Shown: positions 15,959 through 24,981, counted from the stretch's first letter. The stretch is DNA of 64,000 nucleotides from UBA1351 sp963677885 (GCA_963677885.1 OY782500.1:1488001-1552000), one strand, 5' to 3'. Numbers and translations are program-made. The notes: a model not told the origin generated them from the sequence alone.

Positions 15959-17965
15959 ATGAAACTTCAGAATAAGCTCTTGCTCCCTGTTCTTTCCATT
16001 GTGGCCATTGCAATCATAGCCCTTGGAGTTCTAATCTTTTATCAAGTTGAGAATAATCTTGTTAATAACATGATTAACAATCAGATAACCAGTCAATTGG
16101 AAAACTTAATCGCCAACGTTAACACCCGTGAAGAAGTTGAGGCTACTTTTTTTAATACTCTAAACGAAAAAAACCTTGACTTAACCAAGGCTGTAGCTGA
16201 AATCATCAAATATTCACCAGAATCAATGGAACTTAATAATATGACTGACATCGCCTCCTCCATTAACGTTGATGAAATCCACGTCATGGATGGCAAAGGT
16301 GTACTTACAAATGGTAATATTGAAGGTTTCTTCGGTTTTGATTTTAATACGTCCGACCAGACCTTACCATTTATTGACTTGATTGGTCAGGAAAATGGAC
16401 GTTTGGCTCAGGATCCATCTCTTCGTGGAACAGACGAAGTACTCTTCCAGTATATCGGTGTTTCACGACTTGACGAGCCCGGTATTGTTCAAATAGGTTT
16501 AGAGCCTTCTTATATTGATGAACTTAGAGATATTATTGGTGTGCAAAGTCTAGTTGAAGATTTAAAAATTGGCAAAAGCGGTTATGCCTATATTGTTGAT
16601 TCAGATGGTATAACTGTATATCATAAGACCCCTTCCAACATTGGTACTGATATCCATGAAATGGATTTTCTAAGTCCACTTTTGGAAAGTGACAATGGCT
16701 TTTTCCAATACAACTATGAAGGCAATCATATATTTGCAGGCTTTGAAACCCATGATGGTTTAACCTATGTGGCTACAATTCCTGAAGCAGACTTTGCCGA
16801 TGATATTGCGGGCCTAATGACCAGTTTTGCCATCGTTATGGCCTTTGTCTTGATTTTAATCGCACTGCTCATTATATTCGTAACCCGCCGTCTCTTCAAA
16901 CCTTTGAAAGACATGACTGAGAAAATGGAACTTGCAGGTAATGGAGATCTCTCAGTAAATATTCAACTTAAGTCCAAAGATGAACTTGGCAAACTTGCAT
17001 CCAGTTTTAACAAAATGCTAAGCGACATCCAATCCATGATGTTAAAAACCAAGGGACTTACAGAAGATGTTACCCACTCCACCAGTGAAATCAACCGGAT
17101 CATTGAACACGTAACAGTCAGCAATGAAGAAATTTCCCGGTCGGTTGAAGAAATAGCAACTGGTTCTACATCCCAAGCCCAGTCCACCATGGATGCTGCT
17201 GAAGCCATGAGTGACCTGGCCAACAAGATTGATCAGGCTGCAGGCGGATTAAGTCACACCATCACCCTGACCAACTCAGTCAAGTCATCCAGTAACGCCA
17301 GCGAAAAATCCCTCCGAGTCCTTCAAGATAACTTTAATGATAATATTCAAGCAACCAAAATCGTTAATGAAAGTATTAGCCAACTGGCTGAAAAATCCTC
17401 CACTATCAGCGAAATCATTTCAACCATCCAGGATATTTCAGACCAAACCAACTTGCTGGCTCTCAATGCTGCAATTGAAGCTGCCCGCGCCGGTGAGCAG
17501 GGCCGTGGTTTTGCCGTCGTTGCTGATGAAGTTAGAAAACTGGCTGAGCAGTCCTCCAAATCTTCTGAAGAGATCAATGGTATTATCTCTGAAATCGTTG
17601 ATTTGGTTAACTCTACTACTGAAACCATTTCAGGAACCAACATCGCTATTGATAAAGTTAATAACTCCGTCGAAGAGACTCAGGCCATTTTCAAGAAAAT
17701 TAATACTGATGTAGAAGATGTATCGCTCTTGATCAATGAACTGGATGACCAGTTTATGAAAGTCAATACCATTAAAGAAAAAGTACTTCATGAAATCGAG
17801 AATATCTCCAGTGTTTCTGAAGAGACTGCCGCAGGTGCCGAAGAGATTACCGCTTCTGTACAACAGCAAACCTCCAGCATTAGTGATATTCATGACCAGG
17901 TAACCAACAATATGAATCTGGTCACTGATTTAAATGAGTCCATTGCTGCATTTAAGCTGGATTAA
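15959..17965 (+). CDS. Methyl-accepting chemotaxis protein with dCache-type sensor
   Basis: A 668-residue transmembrane chemoreceptor. TM1 is residues about 7-29. An extracellular double-Cache sensor covers about 35-280 (KSGYAYIVDSDGITVYHKTP is the Cache core). TM2 is about 284-308, HAMP about 309-362 (KPLKDMTEKMELAGNGDLS), then the helical signalling domain with hairpin tip DQTNLLALNAAIEAARAGEQ. It passes ligand state to CheA/CheW at the pole. RBS is AAGGAGGT. It is monocistronic, with a terminator shared with the convergent NifX-like gene. The ligand is unknown; dCache receptors often bind amino acids or organic acids. Confidence 0.95.
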   Translation: MKLQNKLLLPVLSIVAIAIIALGVLIFYQVENNLVNNMINNQITSQLENLIANVNTREEVEATFFNTLNEKNLDLTKAVAEIIKYSPESMELNNMTDIASSINVDEIHVMDGKGVLTNGNIEGFFGFDFNTSDQTLPFIDLIGQENGRLAQDPSLRGTDEVLFQYIGVSRLDEPGIVQIGLEPSYIDELRDIIGVQSLVEDLKIGKSGYAYIVDSDGITVYHKTPSNIGTDIHEMDFLSPLLESDNGFFQYNYEGNHIFAGFETHDGLTYVATIPEADFADDIAGLMTSFAIVMAFVLILIALLIIFVTRRLFKPLKDMTEKMELAGNGDLSVNIQLKSKDELGKLASSFNKMLSDIQSMMLKTKGLTEDVTHSTSEINRIIEHVTVSNEEISRSVEEIATGSTSQAQSTMDAAEAMSDLANKIDQAAGGLSHTITLTNSVKSSSNASEKSLRVLQDNFNDNIQATKIVNESISQLAEKSSTISEIISTIQDISDQTNLLALNAAIEAARAGEQGRGFAVVADEVRKLAEQSSKSSEEINGIISEIVDLVNSTTETISGTNIAIDKVNNSVEETQAIFKKINTDVEDVSLLINELDDQFMKVNTIKEKVLHEIENISSVSEETAAGAEEITASVQQQTSSISDIHDQVTNNMNLVTDLNESIAAFKLD

Positions 17966-18026
17966 GCTTATTTGCCTAGATGTCTGAATTAATAACAGAA
18001 TATTTATCATAGTGATCTTATTTCAT

Positions 18027-18078
18027 AAAAGCAAGAGGAAGCCGTTTTCTAATTTGGTTTCCTCTTGCTTTATATTTT
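18027..18078. terminator. Bidirectional intrinsic terminator
   Basis: AAGCAAGAGGAA pairs with TTCCTCTTGCTT. T-rich sequence flanks both sides. It separates the chemoreceptor from the convergent NifX/MinD cluster. Confidence 0.88.
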
Positions 18079-18132
18079 CTCATTGCTCTTCGGCACTAAT
18101 TGTTCTCCATCAGTCAAAAAGTGAACTACTTT

Positions 18133-18486
18133 CTAGTGGCACTCATCTGCATGCTCATGTTCGTGACAGATTGAACCTGTTGATTCCAATTGTCCTCGTA
18201 CATATTTTTCAACAGCTTCTTTTGCAGTACCTCTGGTTCCGATAACTACTTCAATATTATTCTCATTAAAGATTTGAACCGCTGCACCACCCATACCACC
18301 TGAGATAATCACATGAACACCTTGCTCATGTAAAAATCTTGGCAAAAATCCGGGTCTGTGTCCTGGGTTGGGGATAGATTCATGGCTGATGATATCCACG
18401 CCTTCTGTATTGTAAATATTGAAGTTGCTGCAGTGGCCAAAGTGACCTGTTACCATTTCCTGTTCGCTTGCTACGGCTATTTTCAT
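18133..18486 (-). CDS. NifX/NifB-like iron-molybdenum-cofactor-binding family protein
   Basis: A 117-residue cytosolic protein of the dinitrogenase-cofactor family (RNase H-like fold). It starts with KIAVASEQEMVTGHFGHCSNF, and the glycine-rich VIISGGMGGAAV is conserved in the family. The C-terminal tail CHEHEHADECH is rich in His and Cys and probably binds metal. No nitrogenase genes are present; such NifX-like proteins occur widely in anaerobes beside MinD-type ATPases and may carry or chaperone Fe-S or Mo-Fe clusters. The start at 18486 follows GAGGAG. It is the last gene of a six-gene cluster. Confidence 0.9.
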   Translation of the reverse strand: MKIAVASEQEMVTGHFGHCSNFNIYNTEGVDIISHESIPNPGHRPGFLPRFLHEQGVHVIISGGMGGAAVQIFNENNIEVVIGTRGTAKEAVEKYVRGQLESTGSICHEHEHADECH

Positions 18487-18514
18487 CGTTCTACTCCTCA
18501 TATACTTATTTTTC

Positions 18515-19378
18515 TTATAATAGTTGCATTGTATTAAAGAAGACTTCTTCAATATAAGTCTTTGCTTCAGTTTCAACTTCCATAACACTCAGTCCTTGAT
18601 TGGTTGCCCTGGCAATTCCTTTGTCATAGGGAACAAGACCGACAAAGCTGCATCCTTTGTCCTCAGCGTAGTCTTTTATTTCCAAGCTTTTTTCTTTATT
18701 AACATCGTATTTATTAATACAGACTGCTATTGGGACCTTAAAATGATCTCCAATCTCTACAAGTCTTTTCATATCACTGATACCTGATACAGTCGGTTCA
18801 GTCACCAATAGAATGAGATGGACACCACTTATGGACGATATTACCGGACAACCAATTCCCGGTGATCCATCTATCAAGGCTATGTCAACATCATCAGCTA
18901 CATAACTTGCAAGATTTTTCTTAACAGTAGATACAAGTTTCCCACTGGTTCCACTTCCCATCTTTAGTTGTGCCGTTGAAAAGACCCTGTCTTCTTGATA
19001 AACCTTGGTTTGACCATCCGGAACCCTATTCATAGATACTGCTCCCAAAGGACAGACTGCCTGACAGACCGAACATCCTTCACAGGCATATGGATCAACT
19101 CTGAAGGTCTGATCCTGGCCTTTAAGAATTCCTCCAAAACGGCAGGAATCATAACACTGACCACATTGTATACATAAGTCTTCATTAATACTGGCTTTTT
19201 CCATTCCATAGTATACCTCTTCTATGGGCTTTGATTTCATACCAGTCACCAAATGAAGATTTGGAGCATCAACATCACAATCAGCAAATGCCTTAGCTTG
19301 AAGTAAGTTCAAAAAGGCTGCTGCCATAGTCGTTTTTCCAGTTCCACCCTTTCCACTAAGAACCAAGATTTGCTTCAT
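18515..19378 (-). CDS. MinD-superfamily P-loop ATPase with inserted ferredoxin domain (second copy)
   Basis: A 287-residue cytosolic ATPase. The deviant Walker A is VLSGKGGTGKTT. Residues about 60-110 hold two [4Fe-4S] ferredoxin motifs (CIQCGQCYDSCRFGG and CEGCSVCQAVCPLGA) inserted in the P-loop fold. Walker B is IALIDGSPGIGCP, where the family often has DxPPG. It resembles the Mrp/NBP35-related ATPases used in Fe-S cluster handling. The start overlaps the end of the preceding paralogue by 23 bases, and AAGGAGG lies inside that gene. The two ATPases are homologous over their length and probably form a heterodimer. Confidence 0.93.
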   Translation of the reverse strand: MKQILVLSGKGGTGKTTMAAAFLNLLQAKAFADCDVDAPNLHLVTGMKSKPIEEVYYGMEKASINEDLCIQCGQCYDSCRFGGILKGQDQTFRVDPYACEGCSVCQAVCPLGAVSMNRVPDGQTKVYQEDRVFSTAQLKMGSGTSGKLVSTVKKNLASYVADDVDIALIDGSPGIGCPVISSISGVHLILLVTEPTVSGISDMKRLVEIGDHFKVPIAVCINKYDVNKEKSLEIKDYAEDKGCSFVGLVPYDKGIARATNQGLSVMEVETEAKTYIEEVFFNTMQLL

Positions 19379-20240
19379 GATGGTCCTCCTTGTTCTTAAA
19401 CTTTCGGTTTGCCTTTTCCACATAAACCCTATTGAGCAGGTCTAGAAACATATGTCTGAATCTTTCATTCTCACGTACAGGAATTCGTCCATTGGACTGT
19501 AAAGCAGCCAATTCATCATCATAAGGAATTTCAGATAGAATCTTTATTCCATGGTCCTCACAGTATTTTTTGGATGGATTTTCTTCATCTGTACACTTAT
19601 TCAATACAACTCCATAGGGTTTTTCATAAAGTTCAACCAGTTCATGAACCATTGCCAGATTATGGCTTCCAAATATAGTAGGTTCAGCAACCAATATACA
19701 GTATTCTGCTTCCTTGATACTTTCCATGACACTGCAGGCAGAACCGGGAGGGCAATCAATAATCACATGTGCTTCTTTATCTATGCCATCAAGTAACCCA
19801 TGAATAAGAGGAATACCGCTGGCCTCTCCGACCTCCATCCTACCTGAAATTACCTTTTGTGACAAAGACATTCCCCTTCGAATTTCACCGACTAATTTAT
19901 TCTTCTCAGAAATCGCCTGAGCCGGACAAAGGGTCACACATCCACCACATGAATGGCACACCTCATCAAAAACCAAAACCTGATCAGCTATATATGCCAA
20001 GGCATTGAACTTACAAAACTCTGTACACACCCTACATCCTCTACACTTGTCTTTATCCACACTTGGTAGTTTTCTGTATACATGCTCTGTCTTTAACCAG
20101 ACTGGCTGAAAGAAAAGGTGGCCATTGGGTTCTTCTACATCACAATCAATGTAAGTTGAATCATCTACAACTGAGGCCAAATTTACACTGACAAAAGTCT
20201 TGCCAGTACCACCCTTACCACTTAAAACAGCTATCTTCAT
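19356..20240 (-). CDS. MinD-superfamily P-loop ATPase with inserted ferredoxin domain (first copy)
   Basis: A 294-residue cytosolic ATPase. Walker A is VLSGKGGTGKTF. The [4Fe-4S] motifs are CRGCRVCTEFCKFNA and CHSCGGCVTLCPAQA. Walker B is IIDCPPGSACSV. Same architecture as its downstream neighbour but clearly diverged, so the duplication is old. It starts only 5 bases after the stop of the upstream NifX-like gene. With the flanking NifX-like proteins and DUF134/DUF5320 genes it belongs to a widespread anaerobe cluster of unproven role; ATP-driven Fe-S or metal-cluster transfer is inference. Confidence 0.93.
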   Translation of the reverse strand: MKIAVLSGKGGTGKTFVSVNLASVVDDSTYIDCDVEEPNGHLFFQPVWLKTEHVYRKLPSVDKDKCRGCRVCTEFCKFNALAYIADQVLVFDEVCHSCGGCVTLCPAQAISEKNKLVGEIRRGMSLSQKVISGRMEVGEASGIPLIHGLLDGIDKEAHVIIDCPPGSACSVMESIKEAEYCILVAEPTIFGSHNLAMVHELVELYEKPYGVVLNKCTDEENPSKKYCEDHGIKILSEIPYDDELAALQSNGRIPVRENERFRHMFLDLLNRVYVEKANRKFKNKEDHHEANLGS

Positions 20241-20245
20241 AAACC

Positions 20246-20608
20246 TTACCCATGACTGTGGAAACCTGGATGAATATCCGTCAAATAATCAAGTTTTCCC
20301 TCTTTAAGCAAGTCAATGTTTTCCATAATATCATCCGTCACGGATTTAAAGATTTCTATTTGTCCTTTAGTCAGAAGGTCTGCAGAATTCTTACCAAGTC
20401 TTGGTGTAAGCACAAGCTCTACCTTTAAGTCAAGTACTGCCTGGGCAGCAACAATTCCGGCACCTCCAGAACTTTCTGCACCTGGATTCTTAGCAAACTC
20501 CCAGGTCTCATTCTCTGTATTATAGATCATAAAATAGGGTGCTCTACCAAAGGATGGACAAATCCCGTCTCCTATCTTATCCTCATTTGTCGGTATTAAA
20601 ACAATCAT
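20246..20608 (-). CDS. NifX/NifB-like cofactor-binding family protein (upstream copy)
   Basis: A 120-residue protein of the same fold as the last gene of the cluster, but lacking the His/Cys tail except for a terminal GFHSHG. Family features are IPTNEDKIGDGICPSFGRAP at the N-terminus and SSGGAGIVAAQAVLDLKVELVLTPRLG in the middle. It overlaps the stop of the DUF134 gene by 4 bases (ATGA) and uses an RBS (AAGGAG) inside that gene. Probably a carrier for Fe-S or mixed-metal clusters made or moved by the two ATPases. Confidence 0.9.
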   Translation of the reverse strand: MIVLIPTNEDKIGDGICPSFGRAPYFMIYNTENETWEFAKNPGAESSGGAGIVAAQAVLDLKVELVLTPRLGKNSADLLTKGQIEIFKSVTDDIMENIDLLKEGKLDYLTDIHPGFHSHG

Positions 20609-20970
20609 TGTATCTCCTTATCTTCATGGTGATAGCCTCTGCATCTGCCACAAGGTTTACCCTGTCTTCTTTCCTCACACAGCGAGAAACTACCGCCTGA
20701 AATGTTCATATCTGCGCCAGTTACCAGCATGACAGCCAGCTTATGTCTCGATGAGTCATAAATATTCTGGACTGTAGACCTGGCGATTCCCATCTGTCTG
20801 GCGCATTCTTCCTGGGTCATTTTTTCGTAATCAATAAGCCGAATTGTTTCAAACTCGTCAACCGTAAGAATTACGGTTTCATCTTTCTTCATTGGATCCT
20901 GCCTAATTGGTGCAAAGCCTTTATACAAAGGCATCTGACAAACTTTTCGAGGTTTATGTGGTCTTGGCAT
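20605..20970 (-). CDS. DUF134 helix-turn-helix regulator
   Basis: A 121-residue DNA-binding protein. It opens with MPRPHKPRKVCQMP, the DUF134 signature, and has a sigma70-region-4-like helix-turn-helix (MTQEECARQMGIARSTVQNIYDS, residues about 51-73). The C-terminal part has C-rich CEERRQGKPCGRCRGY, suggesting a metal or Fe-S sensing site. DUF134 genes nearly always sit beside NifX-like or MinD genes. It is the best candidate to bind the two GCATATG-centred operators before the cluster, making the cluster autoregulated. Confidence 0.92.
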   Translation of the reverse strand: MPRPHKPRKVCQMPLYKGFAPIRQDPMKKDETVILTVDEFETIRLIDYEKMTQEECARQMGIARSTVQNIYDSSRHKLAVMLVTGADMNISGGSFSLCEERRQGKPCGRCRGYHHEDKEIQ

Positions 20971-20981
20971 CCTGCCACCAA

Positions 20982-21245
20982 CTATTCATTATCCATAAGA
21001 TCATTAACACTAGAAGTTTGACGAAAAAACTGACGTCTACCGCCCCTTCTTCCCATACCACGTCCCTGATTAGCATTAAGGCCTCGATTTCTTAATCCCA
21101 TCCCATAATTACCAGGGCCAAATCCTTTTCCAACTGTTTCTTCAATGTTACCAGACCTGTCTTTTGTTTCTGAACCACAATTTCCAAGTCCTCTTCCAGT
21201 CATTGGTCCATCATTATATGGACCCAAACCATTACCATTAGCCAT
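20982..21245 (-). CDS. DUF5320 glycine-rich small protein
   Basis: An 87-residue protein rich in Gly, Asn and Arg. It begins NGNGLGPYNDGPMTGRGLGN, the DUF5320 signature of small proteins found with NifX-like and DUF134 genes. A single Cys follows at GNCGSE, and a C-terminal basic stretch RGMGRRGGRRQFF follows. It is the first gene of the cluster. The ATG at 21245 has AAGGAGGT upstream; the open frame to 21287 has none. It looks intrinsically disordered. A scaffold or metal-carrier role is speculative. Confidence 0.85.
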   Translation of the reverse strand: MANGNGLGPYNDGPMTGRGLGNCGSETKDRSGNIEETVGKGFGPGNYGMGLRNRGLNANQGRGMGRRGGRRQFFRQTSSVNDLMDNE

Positions 21246-21337
21246 AAGATTACCTCCTTTACAGCTTGACGACTTTTTCATCGCCACTATCCAAGTAACT
21301 AAATCCTATCATGAATTCAAGCTTGATTTCACTTAAG

Positions 21338-21365
21338 ATTATACGCTGTTATTGGCATATGTCAA
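21338..21365 (-). promoter_or_regulatory. Consensus sigma-A promoter of the DUF5320/NifX/MinD cluster
   Basis: On the minus strand TTGACA, a 16-base spacer and TATAAT form a full-consensus promoter about 90 bases before the first gene. The -35 box lies inside a palindromic operator, which would let a bound protein block polymerase. Confidence 0.82.
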
Positions 21366-21392
21366 TAACTATTTTCAACATATGCTAATAAC
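21348..21392. promoter_or_regulatory. Tandem GCATATG-centred operators
   Basis: Site 1 (21348-21369) has arms GTTATTG and CAATAAC around GCATATGT. Site 2 (21376-21392) reads CAACATATGCTAATAAC, whose reverse complement shares TTATT.GCATATGT with site 1. The CATATG centres are 23 bp apart, about two helical turns, so both can be bound on one face of the DNA. Site 1 overlaps the -35 of the promoter. DUF134, encoded in the operon, is the likely binder. Confidence 0.7.
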
Positions 21393-21406
21393 CTGTTGGC
21401 AATTAT

Positions 21407-21448
21407 AAAAAAAAGTTATTTGTAAATCAGTTTCCTGATACAAATAAC
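21407..21448 (-). terminator. Intrinsic terminator after the hybrid histidine kinase
   Basis: On the minus strand GTTATTTGTA..TCAG pairs with CTGA..TACAAATAAC around GAAA, followed by TTTTTTTT. Confidence 0.93.
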
Positions 21449-21487
21449 CTGGTAAATGCTCTGAATATTTATCCTTCAAATCTCTTT

Positions 21488-24187
21488 TTATTTCTGGTTT
21501 TGAATGTGATCGTGGAGCTTTTCCAAAGACTCCTCAATTCCATTTAAATCAATCTTTTCAAACTCATGATTGACTGCATATCCTTCATACTCCAACATTT
21601 TCCCAGCTAAACCTTTAAGTCTAAGATTTGCACTCGTTCCTTTTAATTGATGAAGGGCTTTTTTTAATTCTTCACTGTTTCTTTCATCAAGTCCTTGTCG
21701 AATACTGTGAATATATTCATGGCTCATAAGAAAAAAATCATCCAGCAAAGGCATAAACTCATCTTTAGTGAAGCCAATCTCTTCTGCTCTTTCTTCTACA
21801 TCATATCCAGCGTCTAAATACATTCCTTCTACTTTTTTATGGCTGTCAAACCCTATTTCCCTATTCAGGTCAAGACCTTGTTCAACAAGATTCTCAAATT
21901 CAACATCCAGGATAGGGACAAGATATTTCCCTAAGTATTCCTCTAATTTATCAACCTGAATTGGTTTAGTCATATACTCATCAAACCGGTCAAGGTCCTT
22001 ATCATCCCCTGAATTTCTTAAAGCATCTGCTGTCAGTGCAATAATTGTAGTATGACAGTTTAGGGTTTTTTCCAGGTCTCGAATGATTCTGGTGGCCTCT
22101 ATACCACCCATAACAGGCATTCTAAGATCCATAAAAACCAAATCATAAGGCTTTTCTCTGAAACTTTTTACTGCATCTTCTCCATTTTCGACAAAATCAG
22201 CCTTGATGCCATATTTAGTCAGAAGGACATCCATGAGTCTTTGGTTGATAAGATTATCTTCAGCAATCAAGACCCGACCCTGGTAATTTATTGCTTTTCC
22301 ATCTTGTGCAACCAGCCCGCCTTTATAATATCTTGCCAGCATTTTAAGGACTTTTGATTTATAGATTGGCGCTGTCATAATATCATTCATATACTGGCGT
22401 TCCTTGGTATTAAGAAGACTTACATCACCGACATAGATAATTGGAACATCCTGATAATTTTCTGAGATAAACTCCAAACGCTTAATAATATCATAATTAT
22501 AGAAAACAAAAATCATATCCATATCTGAATAATGTTTGGTATCGAAATCATTGATTACTGTTCCAAAATCAGCAAGATAATAGATAATACTTTCTCTAAG
22601 AACGGCACACTGAGTCTTTTTGCAGCATACACCGAATTTCATACTCCAGTTAAGAGACTTCTCTTCTTTAATGCTTTCAGCATCAATAGTATGGCGTATA
22701 GTAAAACTGAATTCACTCCCCTTATGCAGTTCACTCCTTAAGTGAAGCTGGCCTCCCATAGACTTAACCAACTTTTGTGAAATAGCCAGTCCTAAGCCTG
22801 TTCCGCCAAACTTTCGCATAGTCCCTTTTTCTGCCTGTTCAAAACTCTTAAAAACTTTTTTTTGATTCTCAGGAGCAATACCGATTCCATTATCAATGAC
22901 CGCATATTCAAGATCGACATATTCCTGGGTCATATTGGAAATATTAACTTTCAGCTCTACCTGACCACCGTGATCCGTAAATTTTATGGCATTGGTCAGA
23001 AGATTGATAAGGACCTGTCTTAACCGGATAGGGTCTCCAAATAAAAACCTGGGCATTAAGACATTCGGACTGTAAATAAGTTGTATTTCTTTTTCATCTG
23101 CCTTTAAAGAGTATAACTCAATAATTTCCTCTAATAAGTCTTCACTCTTAAAACTTATTTGCTCCAGTTTAACGTTATCCGTTTCAATCTTGGAATAATC
23201 CAGTATATCATTAACGATATCCAGTAATGAGCTGGCACTTCTGGTTATGATTTCACTATATTCCTTTTCCTTATCAGGAAGTTTATTGGATCCGTTCAGG
23301 ACCTCTGAAAATCCTATAATTGCATTGAGGGGTGTACGAATTTCATGACTCATATTGCTGATAAATAAAGTTTTAGCCACGTTGGCTTTTTCAGCTTCCA
23401 CTGCATATTGACTAAGGGTTTGATTAATATCAATAATCTGTTTTCCAAAAATATATCCTAAAAGAATAATCGTAACGATAACACTAATGGACACGACAAG
23501 TTCAATGAAATCAAACATTTCTTTTTGAGAAAGGATGTCTTTCTGATAGGCATCAGCCTCAATTTTACTTTCATAGATAAGTCTGCTGGCATTCTCCTTC
23601 ATTCTGATGAAATGTGGAGGAATCAGCTTCATAAAACGGTTGATTTCCTGATCAATATCATCAAGCATCATCTGGTCCATATTTACTTCAGCTTCCTGGT
23701 AGTTACCAATCATCTGGATTAAGTCATGTGAGTATTCCAAGGTTAGGTCCAGTTTAGGGGTTATATCTATAGCCTCCAAATTATAATTGATATTTTGAGT
23801 TGCCACATATTCCAGGTCTTCCAGATATTGTGGAGTATCGACTAAGTTCAGTTCTATATGATGAGAAATTGTACCGCCATTTTGCAGGGTATCAAAAGAC
23901 TCTTTGAGATGACTGATTTCAATTTCCATTTCATCCATGATAAGGAGACCATTTTCATAGTCTTTACTTAAGCCGATTTTATAAAACTGGCCTTCAATGG
24001 TCTGGAGATGACTTAGGATATACCTTCCTATGGTTACCTCCATCTGTTTATTCTGGTAAGACTGGTCCAGTCGGTCATAAATACTCCTAAAAACCCTATT
24101 GATAGCAACAATAGAGACCAATCCAATGAAGATAACCAGAATAAATATTATTAAGTTACGTAGTCCGACTTGATCTTGGCTTTTCAT
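21488..24187 (-). CDS. Hybrid histidine kinase with receiver and Hpt domains
   Basis: An 899-residue membrane phosphorelay protein. TM1 is residues about 10-30, an extracellular helical sensor about 31-225, TM2 about 228-248. HisKA has phospho-acceptor H281 (SNMSHEIRTP). The ATPase domain has N399, DNGIGI and GGTGLGLAI. A degenerate receiver-like segment without the usual Asp spans about 515-625. A true receiver has EDN and phospho-D687 (FMDLRMPVMGG). The Hpt domain has H846 (LHQLKGTSANLR). No output domain is fused and no response regulator lies nearby, so the final target is elsewhere. It overlaps the upstream ModA-like lipoprotein gene by 4 bases, so the two are co-translated and probably form one sensor. 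Confidence 0.95.
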   Translation of the reverse strand: MKSQDQVGLRNLIIFILVIFIGLVSIVAINRVFRSIYDRLDQSYQNKQMEVTIGRYILSHLQTIEGQFYKIGLSKDYENGLLIMDEMEIEISHLKESFDTLQNGGTISHHIELNLVDTPQYLEDLEYVATQNINYNLEAIDITPKLDLTLEYSHDLIQMIGNYQEAEVNMDQMMLDDIDQEINRFMKLIPPHFIRMKENASRLIYESKIEADAYQKDILSQKEMFDFIELVVSISVIVTIILLGYIFGKQIIDINQTLSQYAVEAEKANVAKTLFISNMSHEIRTPLNAIIGFSEVLNGSNKLPDKEKEYSEIITRSASSLLDIVNDILDYSKIETDNVKLEQISFKSEDLLEEIIELYSLKADEKEIQLIYSPNVLMPRFLFGDPIRLRQVLINLLTNAIKFTDHGGQVELKVNISNMTQEYVDLEYAVIDNGIGIAPENQKKVFKSFEQAEKGTMRKFGGTGLGLAISQKLVKSMGGQLHLRSELHKGSEFSFTIRHTIDAESIKEEKSLNWSMKFGVCCKKTQCAVLRESIIYYLADFGTVINDFDTKHYSDMDMIFVFYNYDIIKRLEFISENYQDVPIIYVGDVSLLNTKERQYMNDIMTAPIYKSKVLKMLARYYKGGLVAQDGKAINYQGRVLIAEDNLINQRLMDVLLTKYGIKADFVENGEDAVKSFREKPYDLVFMDLRMPVMGGIEATRIIRDLEKTLNCHTTIIALTADALRNSGDDKDLDRFDEYMTKPIQVDKLEEYLGKYLVPILDVEFENLVEQGLDLNREIGFDSHKKVEGMYLDAGYDVEERAEEIGFTKDEFMPLLDDFFLMSHEYIHSIRQGLDERNSEELKKALHQLKGTSANLRLKGLAGKMLEYEGYAVNHEFEKIDLNGIEESLEKLHDHIQNQK

Positions 24188-24981
24188 TCCAGCTCAACTT
24201 TCTCCATCTCTTCTCGATCGTTTCCATCAATAAATCCATATTCTTCAAAAACATCCTGACCATGGTCTGAGGATGCATACTCCATAAAGGCTTTGGTCAG
24301 TTCCGGGTAAATGGAACAGGAGGTTAAGCTCATAACCAGCATTTTTTTGCCATATACTTCATCAATCAGTATGGCATCGACTTTATCCTTATTATCCGGC
24401 CAAACTGCAGTAGCATACCAATTCATAACGAGGTCCGCATCACCATTAACAATAGCGTCTGTTAAATTTCTTGAATCCGTTGTCAAATAAATACTATTGT
24501 CAAATACGGCTTCATAATTACCGAACTCATCAAGAATCCTCTTCGTTTCACGTCCAATACTTCCGCTTTCCGGATTACAGATGACAACTTTATTATTACT
24601 ATCAGCCAACTGATTCAAGTCTGCAGTAAAGCCCATAGGATTACCCTCAGCCACCATGAGAGAAGCCTTGTTATAACCTACAACAACCGCATCCAATAAA
24701 AGGCCGTCTTCCAAATTATTCTTTCTGTAGGAGTATGATCCGGGCATATATAGGTCACCCACTTGTGATAATTTGAGGCTGTCATAAAGGTCTTGAGACC
24801 CTCCCTGTACAATTGTTATCTTACAGTTGTTTTTTTCTTCAAACTCATTGGCCAGTTGGGTTACCGGCTTAACCATCGTAATCCCAATATAGAAAAGAAG
24901 TTCAGGTGGTTCTTCTTCTTTACAGCCGGTCACTATCAACATTGTTCCTACCAAAAATAAAATCAAAATTCTTTTAGTCAT
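24184..24981 (-). CDS. ModA-like substrate-binding lipoprotein, sensor partner
   Basis: A 265-residue lipoprotein: signal peptide with lipobox IVTGC, then a type II periplasmic-binding fold. The sequence resembles molybdate/tungstate-type binding proteins (FYIGITMVKPVTQLANEFEE, QGGSQDLYDSLK, GDLYMPGSYSYR, NPESGSIGRETKRIL, MNWYAT). No ABC permease or ATPase gene is near. Instead the stop overlaps the start of a hybrid histidine kinase by 4 bases. It should therefore present a ligand to the kinase sensor, not feed a transporter. RBS is GGAGAG. The ligand may be an oxyanion, but other ligands of this fold are possible. Confidence 0.9.
   Translation of the reverse strand: MTKRILILFLVGTMLIVTGCKEEEPPELLFYIGITMVKPVTQLANEFEEKNNCKITIVQGGSQDLYDSLKLSQVGDLYMPGSYSYRKNNLEDGLLLDAVVVGYNKASLMVAEGNPMGFTADLNQLADSNNKVVICNPESGSIGRETKRILDEFGNYEAVFDNSIYLTTDSRNLTDAIVNGDADLVMNWYATAVWPDNKDKVDAILIDEVYGKKMLVMSLTSCSIYPELTKAFMEYASSDHGQDVFEEYGFIDGNDREEMEKVELE

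Noticed and set aside
16093..17643. Minus-strand frames inside the chemoreceptor gene
   Set aside because: They are shadow frames of the repetitive helical signalling domain with no RBS.
18133..20608. Nitrogenase-related island
   Set aside because: NifX-like proteins suggest nif, but there is no nifHDK, nifE/N or true nifB. These families are common in non-fixing anaerobes.
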